From positions 992,001 to 1,056,000 of the forward strand of contig NZ_CP034036.1 of assembly GCF_005484965.1 (NCBI RefSeq): a DNA stretch of 64,000 nt. The letters are read 5' to 3'. Positions 26,553-34,972 of this stretch are shown here, piece after piece. The stretch comes from Brenneria nigrifluens DSM 30175 = ATCC 13028. GTDB taxonomy: Bacteria; Pseudomonadota; Gammaproteobacteria; Enterobacterales; Enterobacteriaceae. A model generated the notes under the pieces. It did not search any database and was not told the DNA's origin. It saw only the letters and a list, made by a program, of their open reading frames with translations. The position numbers and the translations under genes were made by a program. How positions within the stretch are numbered: the first letter of the stretch is position 1; every line of letters begins with the position of its first letter.

Positions 26553-27276
26553 TCAGGTGCAGAAATATTACGGCCGCAACCATGTGCTGAAAGGCGTGGA
26601 TCTGGATATTGAAATGGGCGAAGTCATTTCGATTATCGGGCGCAGCGGTTCCGGCAAAAGCACCCTGCTACGCTGTATCAACGGCCTGGAAGGGTATCAG
26701 GAAGGGAGCATTAAGCTGGGCGGCATGACGGTGACCGACCGCGACTCGCAGGCGCGCGAAATCAGCCGTTCCGTGGGGATGGTGTTCCAGAATTTTAACC
26801 TGTTTCCCCATATGACCGCGCTGGAGAACGTGATGCTGGCGCCGCGCCGGGTGCTGGGAAAAAGCGCCGCCGAATGCCGCGCGCTGGGGGAACAGGTGCT
26901 GAACAAGGTGGGGCTGGGGGAGCGCATCGACTATTACCCCGCCAGCCTGTCGGGCGGTCAGCAGCAGCGCGTGGCCATTGCGCGGGCGCTGGCGATGAAC
27001 CCGAAAGTGTTGCTGTGCGATGAAATTACCTCGGCGCTGGATCCGGAACTGGTGGGCGAAGTGCTGAAAGTGCTGGAACAGCTTGCCGCCGAAGGCATGA
27101 CGCTGATTCTGGTGACGCATGAGATGAACTTTGCCCGGGAAGTGGGCGATCGGGTGGTGTTTATGCATCAGGGCAAGGTGTGGGAGCAGGGCGACAGCAA
27201 AACGCTGTTCGCCAACCCGCAGACCGCGGAGCTGAAGCAGTTTATCGCCTCGGTGCGCGGGCTGGCGGAAGCGTAA
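26533..27276 (+). CDS. ABC importer ATPase, hpx cluster
   Basis: A polar amino-acid-type ATPase of 247 residues: Walker A GRSGSGKST (36-44), Q-loop MVFQNFNLFPH, signature LSGGQQQRVAIARAL, Walker B VLLCDEITSALD, and the switch histidine in LVTHEMNFA. It pairs with the two preceding permeases. Confidence 0.9.
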   Translation: MPLITINQVQKYYGRNHVLKGVDLDIEMGEVISIIGRSGSGKSTLLRCINGLEGYQEGSIKLGGMTVTDRDSQAREISRSVGMVFQNFNLFPHMTALENVMLAPRRVLGKSAAECRALGEQVLNKVGLGERIDYYPASLSGGQQQRVAIARALAMNPKVLLCDEITSALDPELVGEVLKVLEQLAAEGMTLILVTHEMNFAREVGDRVVFMHQGKVWEQGDSKTLFANPQTAELKQFIASVRGLAEA

Positions 27277-27307
27277 TACCTTATGCCCGATGAAAAAAGT
27301 AGTTCGA

Positions 27308-27320
27308 TGAAACAAAAGTT
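27308..27320 (+). promoter_or_regulatory. Candidate HpxU operator, hpxJ
   Basis: TGAAACAAAAGTT differs by one base from the site at 23328-23340. It lies between the importer ATPase and hpxJ, just before the hpxJ ribosome site. Confidence 0.4.
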
Positions 27321-27334
27321 TGGAGCAAACCATA

Positions 27335-28579
27335 ATGAATAACGAGCTGTTTGCGCAGATCAATCCTCCCCATCGCCTGCTGATGGGGCCGGGACCAATC
27401 AATGCCGATCCGCGGGTGCTGCGGGCGATGGCCAGTCAACTTGTCGGTCAGTACGACCCGGCGATGACCGACTATATGAATCAGGTGATGGAACTGTACC
27501 GCCGGCTGTTTCGTAGCGAAAATCGCTGGACGATGCTGGTGGACGGCACGTCGCGGGCCGGGATAGAGGCGATTCTGCTGTCGGCCATTCGCCCCGGCGA
27601 CAAAGTGCTGGTGCCGGTGTTCGGCCGCTTTGGCCATCTGCTGTGCGAAATCGCCCGCCGTTGCCGCGCCGAAGTGCATACCATCGAGGCGCCGTGGGGT
27701 GAGGTGTTCACCCCGGATCGCATCGAAGACGCCATCAAAACCGTGCGTCCCCGGTTGCTGCTGACGGTGCAGGGCGATACCTCGACCACCATGCTGCAAC
27801 CGCTGGAAGAACTGGGCGATATTTGCCGCCGTCACGGCGTGCTGTTTTATACCGATGCCACCGCTTCTTTCGGCGGCAACGCGCTGGAAACCGATCGCTG
27901 GGGATTGGATGCGGTTTCCGCCGGGCTGCAAAAATGCCTGGGCGGACCGTCCGGCAGTTCTCCCGTCACCCTGAGCCTGCAGATGGAGGAGACGATCCGC
28001 CGGCGCAAATGCGTCGAGCAGGGGATCCGTACCGACGCCCATCGGGACGGCGAGGACGAAATGATCTACTCCAACTATTTTGATCTCGGCATGGTGATGG
28101 ACTACTGGGGGCCGGAGCGTCTCAACCATCACACGGAAGCCACAAGCATGCTGTTCGCGGCCCGCGAATGCGCGCGGATCATTCTGGAAGAGGGGCTGGA
28201 TCGCTGTATCGCCCGCCATGCGTTACAAGGGGCGGCGCTGGTGGCCGGTATTCAGGCGATGGGGCTCGGCACTTTCGGCGATCTCGACCACCGGATGAAC
28301 AACGTGCTGGGGGTGGTGATCCCGCAGGGGATCCACGGCGAGCAGGTGCGTAAAATGCTGCTGGAGGATTTCGCCATTGAGATCGGCACTTCATTCGGGC
28401 CGCTGCAGGGAAAGATCTGGCGCATCGGCACCATGGGCTATAACGCCCGCAAAGACTGCGTGATGCAGACGCTGAGCGCGCTGGAAGCGGTGCTGAATCG
28501 GCTGGGGTTCCGCTCGACGCAGGGGGCGGCGTTGCAGGCCGCGTGGGATTGCTACGCCGCCGATGAGGAATCTTCATGA
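27335..28579 (+). CDS. hpxJ: Ureidoglycine-glyoxylate aminotransferase HpxJ
   Basis: A fold-type I PLP enzyme of the alanine-glyoxylate aminotransferase (PucG) group, 414 residues. The PLP lysine is K200 in AGLQKCLGGPSG and the ring-binding aspartate is D174 in YTDATASFGG. HpxJ moves the amino group of S-ureidoglycine to glyoxylate, giving oxalurate and glycine. The ATG at 27335 has a TGGAG site nine bases upstream; a TTG at 27320 is in frame. It overlaps hpxK by four bases, which links it to the allantoate step. Confidence 0.87.
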   Translation: MNNELFAQINPPHRLLMGPGPINADPRVLRAMASQLVGQYDPAMTDYMNQVMELYRRLFRSENRWTMLVDGTSRAGIEAILLSAIRPGDKVLVPVFGRFGHLLCEIARRCRAEVHTIEAPWGEVFTPDRIEDAIKTVRPRLLLTVQGDTSTTMLQPLEELGDICRRHGVLFYTDATASFGGNALETDRWGLDAVSAGLQKCLGGPSGSSPVTLSLQMEETIRRRKCVEQGIRTDAHRDGEDEMIYSNYFDLGMVMDYWGPERLNHHTEATSMLFAARECARIILEEGLDRCIARHALQGAALVAGIQAMGLGTFGDLDHRMNNVLGVVIPQGIHGEQVRKMLLEDFAIEIGTSFGPLQGKIWRIGTMGYNARKDCVMQTLSALEAVLNRLGFRSTQGAALQAAWDCYAADEESS

Positions 28580-29859
28580 GTTATGCCCCGATGTCGGCGT
28601 CCGCCGCGCTCGCCGCCGCCGGGCAGGTGATGGCCCGCTGCGACGCGCTGGCGGAAATCAGTGAAACCGCCGGGCAGCTCACCCGGGTATACCTGTCGCC
28701 GCAACACCTGCGTGCCAATGCGCTGGTGGGCGAATGGATGCGTGAAGCCGGGATGCGGGTCTGGCAGGACAGCGTCGGCAATATCTGCGGGCGCTATGAA
28801 GGCCGGCGGCCGGGCGCGCCGGCGTTGTTATTGGGTTCGCATCTGGATACGGTGCGCAATGCCGGACGCTATGACGGTATGCTGGGCGTATTGACGGCGA
28901 TTGAGACGGTACGCGCTCTGCACCGGCGGGCCATTCGCCTGCCGGTCGCCCTGGAGATCGTCGGGTTCGGCGATGAAGAGGGCACCCGCTTCGGCATTAC
29001 CCTGCTGGGCAGCCGCGGGCTGACCGGCACCTGGCCGGCGGAGTGGCTGAGCCGTCAGGACGCGCAGGGCATCACGGTGGAGCAGGCGTTGCGAAACGCC
29101 GGGCTGGATCCGCAGGCGATTGCCCGGGCGGCGCGTCCGGCCGGCGATATTACGGCCTACCTTGAGCTGCATATCGAGCAGGGCCCCTGCCTGGAACAGC
29201 AGGATCTGGCGCTGGGGGTGGTCACGGCCATCAACGGGGCGCGGCGGCTGAACTGCGCCTTTCACGGCGTGGCGGGACACGCCGGCACGGTGCCGATGAC
29301 GCAGCGTCAGGATGCGCTGGCGGCGGCGGCGCACTGGATGGTGCGGGCGGAGCGCCTGACGCGGGAGAGCGACCCCTATCTGGTCGCCACCTTCGGCACC
29401 CTGCAGTGTTTGCCGGGGGCCGCCAACGTTATTCCCGGCGAGGTGCGCTTGACGCTGGATATCCGCGGTCCGGACGATACGGCGCTGGATGCATTGCTGC
29501 ACAAGCTGCTGGCGCTGGGAGATGAGATTGGCGACGCGCGCGGCTGCCGGTTTGGCGCCGAAGAGTATTACCGAATTGCGGCCACCCGCTGCGATGCGGC
29601 TTTGCAGCAGCGGTTGAGCCGGGCGGTAACGCAGGTTCAGGGGCGCGCGCCGCTGTTGCCGAGCGGCGCGGGGCATGACGCGATAGCCATTGCCGAACGC
29701 TGGCCGGTCGCCATGCTGTTCGTTCGCTGCCGGGGGGGCATCAGCCATCATCCCGACGAGTCGGTAAGCACGGCGGACGTGGCGCAGGCGCTGAGAGCGC
29801 TGGAGGCGGTGATACTCGGCTATCGGGATGAGGTGCCCGCCGCCGGTATTGCCGGATGA
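28576..29859 (+). CDS. hpxK: Allantoate amidohydrolase HpxK
   Basis: An M20-family metallo-amidohydrolase (hydantoinase/carbamoylase type), 427 residues. Likely metal ligands are H89 (GSHLDT), D100 (YDGMLG), E134-E135 (GDEEGT), H199 (LELHIEQGP) and the histidines of GISHHPDE near the C-terminus. It converts allantoate to ureidoglycine, ammonia and CO2, providing the HpxJ substrate. The start overlaps the hpxJ stop (ATGA), and a strong terminator follows. Confidence 0.86.
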   Translation: MSYAPMSASAALAAAGQVMARCDALAEISETAGQLTRVYLSPQHLRANALVGEWMREAGMRVWQDSVGNICGRYEGRRPGAPALLLGSHLDTVRNAGRYDGMLGVLTAIETVRALHRRAIRLPVALEIVGFGDEEGTRFGITLLGSRGLTGTWPAEWLSRQDAQGITVEQALRNAGLDPQAIARAARPAGDITAYLELHIEQGPCLEQQDLALGVVTAINGARRLNCAFHGVAGHAGTVPMTQRQDALAAAAHWMVRAERLTRESDPYLVATFGTLQCLPGAANVIPGEVRLTLDIRGPDDTALDALLHKLLALGDEIGDARGCRFGAEEYYRIAATRCDAALQQRLSRAVTQVQGRAPLLPSGAGHDAIAIAERWPVAMLFVRCRGGISHHPDESVSTADVAQALRALEAVILGYRDEVPAAGIAG

Positions 29860-29887
29860 TAACGTAGCCGCGGCGGAGGGAGTGCCG

Positions 29888-29918
29888 GTGAAAAGGCGGG
29901 GGGCGGCCGCCTTTTCAC
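29888..29918 (+). terminator. hpx operon terminator
   Basis: GTGAAAAGGCGG (29888-29899) pairs with CCGCCTTTTCAC (29907-29918), 28 bases after the hpxK stop. The AAAA/TTTT at the ends let it work on both strands. Confidence 0.8.
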
Positions 29919-30022
29919 GTATCGCTCGCCGCCGTCATCGACGAAAAATCCCCCTTCCCCGTCAAGCGGCGCGTATTTTAAGACGGTCATCATGATTTTC
30001 TCGCCGCCTTGCCGCCGGCGTT

Positions 30023-30790
30023 TTACAGCGAAAAGCGGTCGGCGTCGCGCCATGCCGGGAAAGCTTCGCGGTAGCTTTGCAGGGTCTCCAGCGACAGCTC
30101 CGCATCCAGCCGGGCGGCTTGATTCGGCGGCGCGGAAGTCAGAATTTCCCCCTGCGCGTTGACGATCAGGCTGTCGCCGCGATAGCTGTGGCCGTTGCCG
30201 TCGGTGCCCACGCGGTTACAGCCGGCAACGTACGCCTGATTCTCTATCGCCCGCGCCGCCAGTAATGTCTGCCAGTGCGCCGCGCGCGGCGCCGGCCAGT
30301 TGGCCACATACAGCAGCAGATCGTAATCCTGCCGGTTGCGCGACCACACCGGGAAGCGCAGGTCATAACAAATCAGCGGGCAAATCCGCCAGCCGCGCCA
30401 CTCGATAATGGTCCGCTCCGCGCCCGCCTGGTAGTGATGGTGCTCATCGGCCATACGAAACAGGTGGCGTTTGTCATAATGGTAAACGTCGCCGTGGGGC
30501 GAAACCAGCAGGAAGCGGTTTACCGCGCCCTTGGGCGTCCGTACCGCAATGCTGCCGCCGACCAGCGCGTTATTGCGTTGCGCCCACTGATGCAGCCACT
30601 TTTCCACCACCGACAGCTCCACGCCGCTCTTCGCCGCCTCCATCGAAAAACCGCTGGTAAACATCTCCGGCAGCACGATCACATCGCGACCGGTAATCTC
30701 CGCCAGCAGCGTATCAAAGTGCTTCAGGTTGGCCTCGGCGTCCTGCCAGGTGAGGGGTTGTTGCAATAGGGTGATTTTTAAAGTCGACAT
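30023..30790 (-). CDS. yafV: Omega-amidase YafV (2-oxoglutaramate amidase)
   Basis: A nitrilase-superfamily amidase of 255 residues with catalytic triad E42 (LPEMFTSGF), K107 (YDKRHLF) and C141 (LICYDLRFP). It hydrolyses 2-oxoglutaramate or 2-oxosuccinamate. Its start overlaps the end of mtnE by 13 bases. This coupling makes sense: if MtnE uses glutamine as amino donor, YafV removes the 2-oxoglutaramate and makes the last salvage step irreversible. Confidence 0.9.
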   Translation of the reverse strand: MSTLKITLLQQPLTWQDAEANLKHFDTLLAEITGRDVIVLPEMFTSGFSMEAAKSGVELSVVEKWLHQWAQRNNALVGGSIAVRTPKGAVNRFLLVSPHGDVYHYDKRHLFRMADEHHHYQAGAERTIIEWRGWRICPLICYDLRFPVWSRNRQDYDLLLYVANWPAPRAAHWQTLLAARAIENQAYVAGCNRVGTDGNGHSYRGDSLIVNAQGEILTSAPPNQAARLDAELSLETLQSYREAFPAWRDADRFSL

Positions 30791-31935
30791 AAGCGCTCCG
30801 CCGCCGCATCCAGAGTGGGTTCCTGTTTCGCAAAGCATAGCCGAATCAGCGTGTGCCGGAACGGCTCGGCGCAGAATACCGACAGCGGGATCGCCGCCAC
30901 GCCTATGTCTTCGGTCAGCCAGCGGCAGAAGCTGACGTCATCCCGATCGGAAATGGCGCGGTAATCCGCCAGCAGGAAGTAGGTGCCTTCGCAGGGCAAC
31001 AGCTCAAACCGGCTCTGCGCCAGCGCATTGACGAAACGATCGCGGCGGGCGCGGTAAAAGTCGGGCAGGGTGCGCCAGTGTTCGGGGTGCTCGCGCAGCA
31101 TATCCGCAATGGCGAACTGGGCCGGCGTATTGACGGAGAAGGTCAGATACTGATGGATTTTGCGTACTTCGGCGCTCAGCGCGGCGGGGGCCACACAGTA
31201 ACCGACTTTCCAGCCGGTCATATGAAAGGTTTTGCCGAATGAGGAAACGGCGATGGCCCGCTGACGCAGCGACGGATGGGCCAGCACGCCGGCGTGTCCC
31301 TCTGCGGCGAAGCAGATATGCTCATACACTTCGTCGCTCAGCACGTAGATTTCGTGCGCGGCGATGGCCTGCCACAGCTGCTGAAAATCCTCCCGCCGCC
31401 ATACGGTGCCGGAAGGGTTGTGCGGCGTGTTGAGGATCACCAGGCGGGTGCGTTCGCTGACCAGCGTGGAGAACTCGGCCCAGTCGACGTGAAAGGCCGG
31501 GGGCTGCAACGCCAGGCGTTTCAGTACGCCGCCGGCCAGCTCCACCGCCGGGGCGTAGCTGTCGTAGCTGGGATCGAAACAGACGACTTCATCGCCGGGG
31601 CGAACCAGGGCGGTGATGGCGGCAAACAGCGCTTCGGTGGCGCCGGCGGTGACGGTGACTTCGCTATCGGCGTCCGGCCGCCAGCCGTAAAGCTCGGCGG
31701 TTTTCTCGGCGATGACGGCGCGCAGCGGGGCGACGCCGGTCATCGGCGCATACTGATTGGCGCCCTGACCGACGTGGTACGCCAGGCGCTGCTGCAAATA
31801 GTCGGGACCATCGAAGTCCGGGAAGCCCTGCGATAGATTGATGGCCTTATACTGCAAAGCCAGCATGCTCATCTGGGTAAAAATGGTGGTGCCGAGGGAG
31901 GGCAGTTTACTTTCGGGAATAAGGGCGGCGCTCAT
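30778..31935 (-). CDS. mtnE: Methionine-oxo-acid aminotransferase MtnE (YbdL type)
   Basis: A class I/II PLP aminotransferase of 385 residues, similar to E. coli YbdL. The PLP lysine is K235 (SSFGKTFHMTGWKVGY), with N173 (HNPSG) and D201. In this cluster it aminates 2-oxo-4-methylthiobutanoate to methionine, the final step of the salvage pathway. The ATG at 31933-31935 begins the YbdL-like sequence. It is divergent from mtnBCD and shares a promoter region with MetJ-type boxes. Confidence 0.9.
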   Translation of the reverse strand: MSAALIPESKLPSLGTTIFTQMSMLALQYKAINLSQGFPDFDGPDYLQQRLAYHVGQGANQYAPMTGVAPLRAVIAEKTAELYGWRPDADSEVTVTAGATEALFAAITALVRPGDEVVCFDPSYDSYAPAVELAGGVLKRLALQPPAFHVDWAEFSTLVSERTRLVILNTPHNPSGTVWRREDFQQLWQAIAAHEIYVLSDEVYEHICFAAEGHAGVLAHPSLRQRAIAVSSFGKTFHMTGWKVGYCVAPAALSAEVRKIHQYLTFSVNTPAQFAIADMLREHPEHWRTLPDFYRARRDRFVNALAQSRFELLPCEGTYFLLADYRAISDRDDVSFCRWLTEDIGVAAIPLSVFCAEPFRHTLIRLCFAKQEPTLDAAAERLCRL

Positions 31936-32003
31936 GACTGGTAAGGACTCCTGCAAGCCTGTATTGTCTGCCAATATATCACGATGTTAGTATTTGGCAA
32001 TCA

Positions 32004-32027
32004 AGCCGCTTGGACGTATAAACGGCT
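32004..32027. promoter_or_regulatory. MetJ boxes, mtnE/mtnB intergenic
   Basis: Three contiguous 8-mers: AGCCGCTT, GGACGTAT and AAACGGCT match AGACGTCT at 5, 6 and 6 of 8 positions. Tandem imperfect met boxes are how MetJ binds cooperatively. A better trio lies at 40336-40359 in the second mtn promoter region. Confidence 0.55.
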
Positions 32028-32057
32028 AAATTCCTTTAAATGCTAACTCATAACTAA

Positions 32058-32072
32058 AGGTACTAAGTACCT
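32058..32072. promoter_or_regulatory. Palindrome before mtnB, unassigned
   Basis: AGGTACT-A-AGTACCT is a perfect inverted repeat 18 bases before the mtnB start. It might be an operator or a 5' leader hairpin; I do not recognise its regulator. Confidence 0.35.
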
Positions 32073-32090
32073 ATAAAACGGGAAGTATCA

Positions 32091-32705
32091 ATGACAGAAA
32101 ACCTGCAACGTGCGGCGCTGCTTGCCGCCTGTCACTGGATAGGGCAGAAGGGCTGGTGTCCGGCGACCGGCGGCAATATGTCGGTACGCCTGGATGAGCG
32201 GCAGTGCCTGATTACCGAATCGGGCAAGGATAAAGGCAGCTTACAGGCGGAGGATTTCCTGCTGGTGGACATCGCCACCAACCATGTGCCCAGCGGGCGC
32301 ACGCCTTCCGCGGAAACCGGGCTGCATACCCTGCTGTACCGCACTTACCCGCAGACGGGGGCGGTGCTGCATACCCACTCGGTCAATGCGACCGTGCTCT
32401 CCAGGGCGATCGCCGGCGCGGAGCTGGTGCTGCACGGCTATGAAATGCAGAAGTCGCTGGCGGGACAGAAAAGCCATCTGGATGCCGTGGCGATCCCCAT
32501 CTTCGATAACGATCAGGATATTGCGGCGCTGGCGCGGAAAGTGGCGGCCCACGCGGAGCAAACGCCGCTACGCTACGGCTTTCTGGTGCGCGGCCACGGC
32601 CTTTATTGCTGGGGCGACGGCGTGCAAGAGGCGCGACGCCATCTTGAAGGGCTGGAGTTCTTGTTTCAGTGCGAACTACAGCGTCTGCTGCTGGAGGCCA
32701 AATGA
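32091..32705 (+). CDS. mtnB: Methylthioribulose-1-phosphate dehydratase
   Basis: A class II aldolase-fold zinc enzyme of 204 residues. The zinc ligands are H94 and H96 (LHTHSVNA) and H169 (RGHGLYCW). It dehydrates methylthioribulose 1-phosphate to 2,3-diketo-5-methylthiopentyl 1-phosphate. It is the first gene of mtnBCD and overlaps mtnC by four bases. Confidence 0.94.
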   Translation: MTENLQRAALLAACHWIGQKGWCPATGGNMSVRLDERQCLITESGKDKGSLQAEDFLLVDIATNHVPSGRTPSAETGLHTLLYRTYPQTGAVLHTHSVNATVLSRAIAGAELVLHGYEMQKSLAGQKSHLDAVAIPIFDNDQDIAALARKVAAHAEQTPLRYGFLVRGHGLYCWGDGVQEARRHLEGLEFLFQCELQRLLLEAK

Positions 32706-33406
32706 GCCACAACCGCGTGATTAAGGCGATAGTGACGGACATTGAAGGCACCACCAGCGATATCCGTTTTGTCCACGACCGGCTGTTTCCCTATGCCCGC
32801 GAGCGGCTGGCGGCAACGGTGCGCCGGCAGGGCGACGATGAGGAGATTGCGCATGCGTTGACGCTGCTGCGCCAGGAGCTGGACGCGCCGGAGGCGGACG
32901 ACGACGCGTTGATTTCGGCGTTGCACCGCTTTATGGACCAGGACCGCAAATCAACGGCGCTCAAACTGTTGCAGGGCATTATCTGGCGCAGCGGTTATCA
33001 CAACGGCGATTTTCGCGGTCATATTTACCCAGAGGTGGCGCAGCAGCTGGCTGACTGGCAGCGCCGGGGCATCCGGCTGTATGTCTATTCATCGGGATCG
33101 GTGGAGGCGCAGCAACTGCTGTTTGGCTACAGCGAGGCGGGCGATCTGCGCCCGCTGTTCAGCGACTATTTTGATACCCGCGTCGGCGCCAAGCGAGAAG
33201 CGGCGTCCTACCGCGCCATCGCCCAATCCATCGGTTTGCCCGCCGGAGAACTGTTGTTCCTGTCGGATATCCGCCAGGAGCTGGATGCCGCGCAGCAGGC
33301 CGGGTGGCACACCTGTCAGCTGATCCGCGGTGATGCTGATGATTTGAGCCGTCACCGCCAGGTGGCACGTTTTGACCAGATCGATTTAGAGGAGTATTCC
33401 CAATGA
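32702..33406 (+). CDS. mtnC: Enolase-phosphatase MtnC
   Basis: A HAD-superfamily enzyme of 234 residues with the catalytic motif D13-x-E15-GTTS. It enolises and dephosphorylates the diketo phosphate to give acireductone. Motif II is YSSGSVEAQ and the C-terminal acidic motif is FLSDIRQEL. The start overlaps mtnB and the end overlaps mtnD (both ATGA). Confidence 0.95.
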   Translation: MSHNRVIKAIVTDIEGTTSDIRFVHDRLFPYARERLAATVRRQGDDEEIAHALTLLRQELDAPEADDDALISALHRFMDQDRKSTALKLLQGIIWRSGYHNGDFRGHIYPEVAQQLADWQRRGIRLYVYSSGSVEAQQLLFGYSEAGDLRPLFSDYFDTRVGAKREAASYRAIAQSIGLPAGELLFLSDIRQELDAAQQAGWHTCQLIRGDADDLSRHRQVARFDQIDLEEYSQ

Positions 33407-33948
33407 GCGCACTGACCATCTTTAGCGATAGCGACGCCAGCCAACCGATTTGGCAAAGCCAGGACGCGCAGGCCATCCGTCAGCAGTTGGACGATATCGA
33501 CGTGCGGTTTGAACGCTGGCAGGCGACGCAGCCGTTAAGCGCCAATCCCTCCTCCGAGGAGGTGCTGGCGGCTTATAAGCACGACATCGACCGGCTGGTG
33601 GCGGAAAAAGGCTACCAGTCGGTCGACGTCATCAGCATTCGCGCGGACAATCCGCAGCGCGCGGAGCTGCGCGCCAAGTTTCTCTCCGAGCATACGCATA
33701 ACGAGGATGAGGTGCGTTTCTTCGTTGAGGGCGCCGGCTTGTTCTGCCTGCATCTGCAAGGAAAGATTTTCCAGATCCTGTGCGAGAAAAACGATCTGCT
33801 CTCCGTTCCCGCCGGCACCGCGCACTGGTTTGATATGGGGCCGGAGCCGCATTTCACCGCCATCCGCCTGTTCGACAACCCGGAAGGCTGGATCGCGCAT
33901 TTCACCGGCGACAAGATTGCCGATGCGTATCCGAAGCTGGCGGAATAA
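33403..33948 (+). CDS. mtnD: Acireductone dioxygenase
   Basis: A cupin-fold ARD of 181 residues. Metal ligands are H97, H99, E103 and H141, in HTHNEDEVRFF and GTAHWFD. With iron it gives the methionine oxo-acid and formate; with nickel it gives methylthiopropionate, formate and CO. It ends mtnBCD, and an AT-rich island begins right after it. Confidence 0.96.
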   Translation: MSALTIFSDSDASQPIWQSQDAQAIRQQLDDIDVRFERWQATQPLSANPSSEEVLAAYKHDIDRLVAEKGYQSVDVISIRADNPQRAELRAKFLSEHTHNEDEVRFFVEGAGLFCLHLQGKIFQILCEKNDLLSVPAGTAHWFDMGPEPHFTAIRLFDNPEGWIAHFTGDKIADAYPKLAE

Positions 33949-34216
33949 GCGGCATAAAGAGTGATATATAAGAACGGAGGCGAGTCCCATGACCTCGCTC
34001 TCCATTCTTGGAATTCTGAAAGCGCCAATCCACAGCGGTTTAATCGCTGTCGATCTAGCACTTTATCTATATTTCATTAATTTATTGCTGATGTTCACGA
34101 ATATTTTAGCTGTCGTTAGAGCCATAAACTGTCACGATTCTCAAACCAGAATGTTCATTTCTATTTCAGAATTTTACAGGTTACGGCCATTTTTTTCAAA
34201 AGCGTTGTTGTATTAC

Positions 34217-34933
34217 TTATTTAATATTTGCCCATTTTTTTTCAAATGCATCAGCCTCCATGACTCCTTGTTGACTCGTTCCGTCGAGAAAGAAAATAGT
34301 GGGTGTCCCAGTTATATTCATTCTTTTTCCAAGTTCATAAACGATTTTATTGGGGTCTTTACAGTTTTCCGAGGCTGTTGCTGGTTGTTTTTTATTTATC
34401 ATCCACTCCTCAAAAGCGATGCCAGGATTCTTTGCGCATAAAATATCTCTTGAGAGTTTCCATGAACTCTCATTGAGTATGTTATATAAGAATGTATATG
34501 TTGTTAGATTGTCAATATTTTTTATTTTTTCTCTCAATAACTTGCAGTATCCACAGTTAGGATCTTCAAAAATAAATAGTTTTCTTGAACCATCACCTTT
34601 TGTGATTTTTACTGCTAATTCCAATGGGAGATTATTAACTTCAGCTTTATTGGCTTCTATCAGCTTTTCATTCGTGTAATCAAAGAGTGTTTTTGCATTA
34701 ATAATATGACCAGTGATATAATAATTAACATCATGATCGGTATAAATAATATTTTTCCCAATTTTTACTTCATACAGATCTAGATAGTCAGTTTTTCGAA
34801 CTGAGTCTATAATGGTACTATTTCCCATTCGTGTAGTGACTAGCTCCTTAACTTTATCCTCGTTACTAGCAAAAGATTGCCCACAAAGCAAAGTAAGTAG
34901 AAATATCGTGGTTATCATGAATTTACTTTTCAT
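34217..34933 (-). CDS. DsbC-like periplasmic disulfide isomerase
   Basis: 238 residues with a signal peptide (residues 1-22, ending QSFA). The N-terminal half looks like the DsbC/DsbG dimerisation domain. The thioredoxin half has active site C127-G-Y-C130 (same CGYC as DsbC), the second cysteine pair C166/C191, and cis-proline P211 (TGTPT). DsbC reshuffles wrong disulfides in periplasmic proteins with several cysteines. It is the last gene of an operon whose first product has 16 cysteines, so it is probably a dedicated folding factor for that peptide. It is very AT-rich, unlike the flanking mtn genes. Confidence 0.85.
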   Translation of the reverse strand: MKSKFMITTIFLLTLLCGQSFASNEDKVKELVTTRMGNSTIIDSVRKTDYLDLYEVKIGKNIIYTDHDVNYYITGHIINAKTLFDYTNEKLIEANKAEVNNLPLELAVKITKGDGSRKLFIFEDPNCGYCKLLREKIKNIDNLTTYTFLYNILNESSWKLSRDILCAKNPGIAFEEWMINKKQPATASENCKDPNKIVYELGKRMNITGTPTIFFLDGTSQQGVMEADAFEKKWANIK

Positions 34934-34972
34934 TGTTTATCCTTCTTAACGTTTATTGATTCTTGCTAGATA

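Noticed and set aside
27281..28219. A 312-codon frame antisense to hpxJ
   Set aside because: A shadow of a high-GC gene; hpxJ has the PLP motifs and operon context.
28828..29751. A 307-codon frame antisense to hpxK
   Set aside because: A shadow of hpxK with no domain of its own.
33989..34441. A 150-codon plus-strand frame at the start of the AT-rich island
   Set aside because: It overlaps the DsbC-like gene antisense, is low in complexity and lacks a convincing ribosome site.
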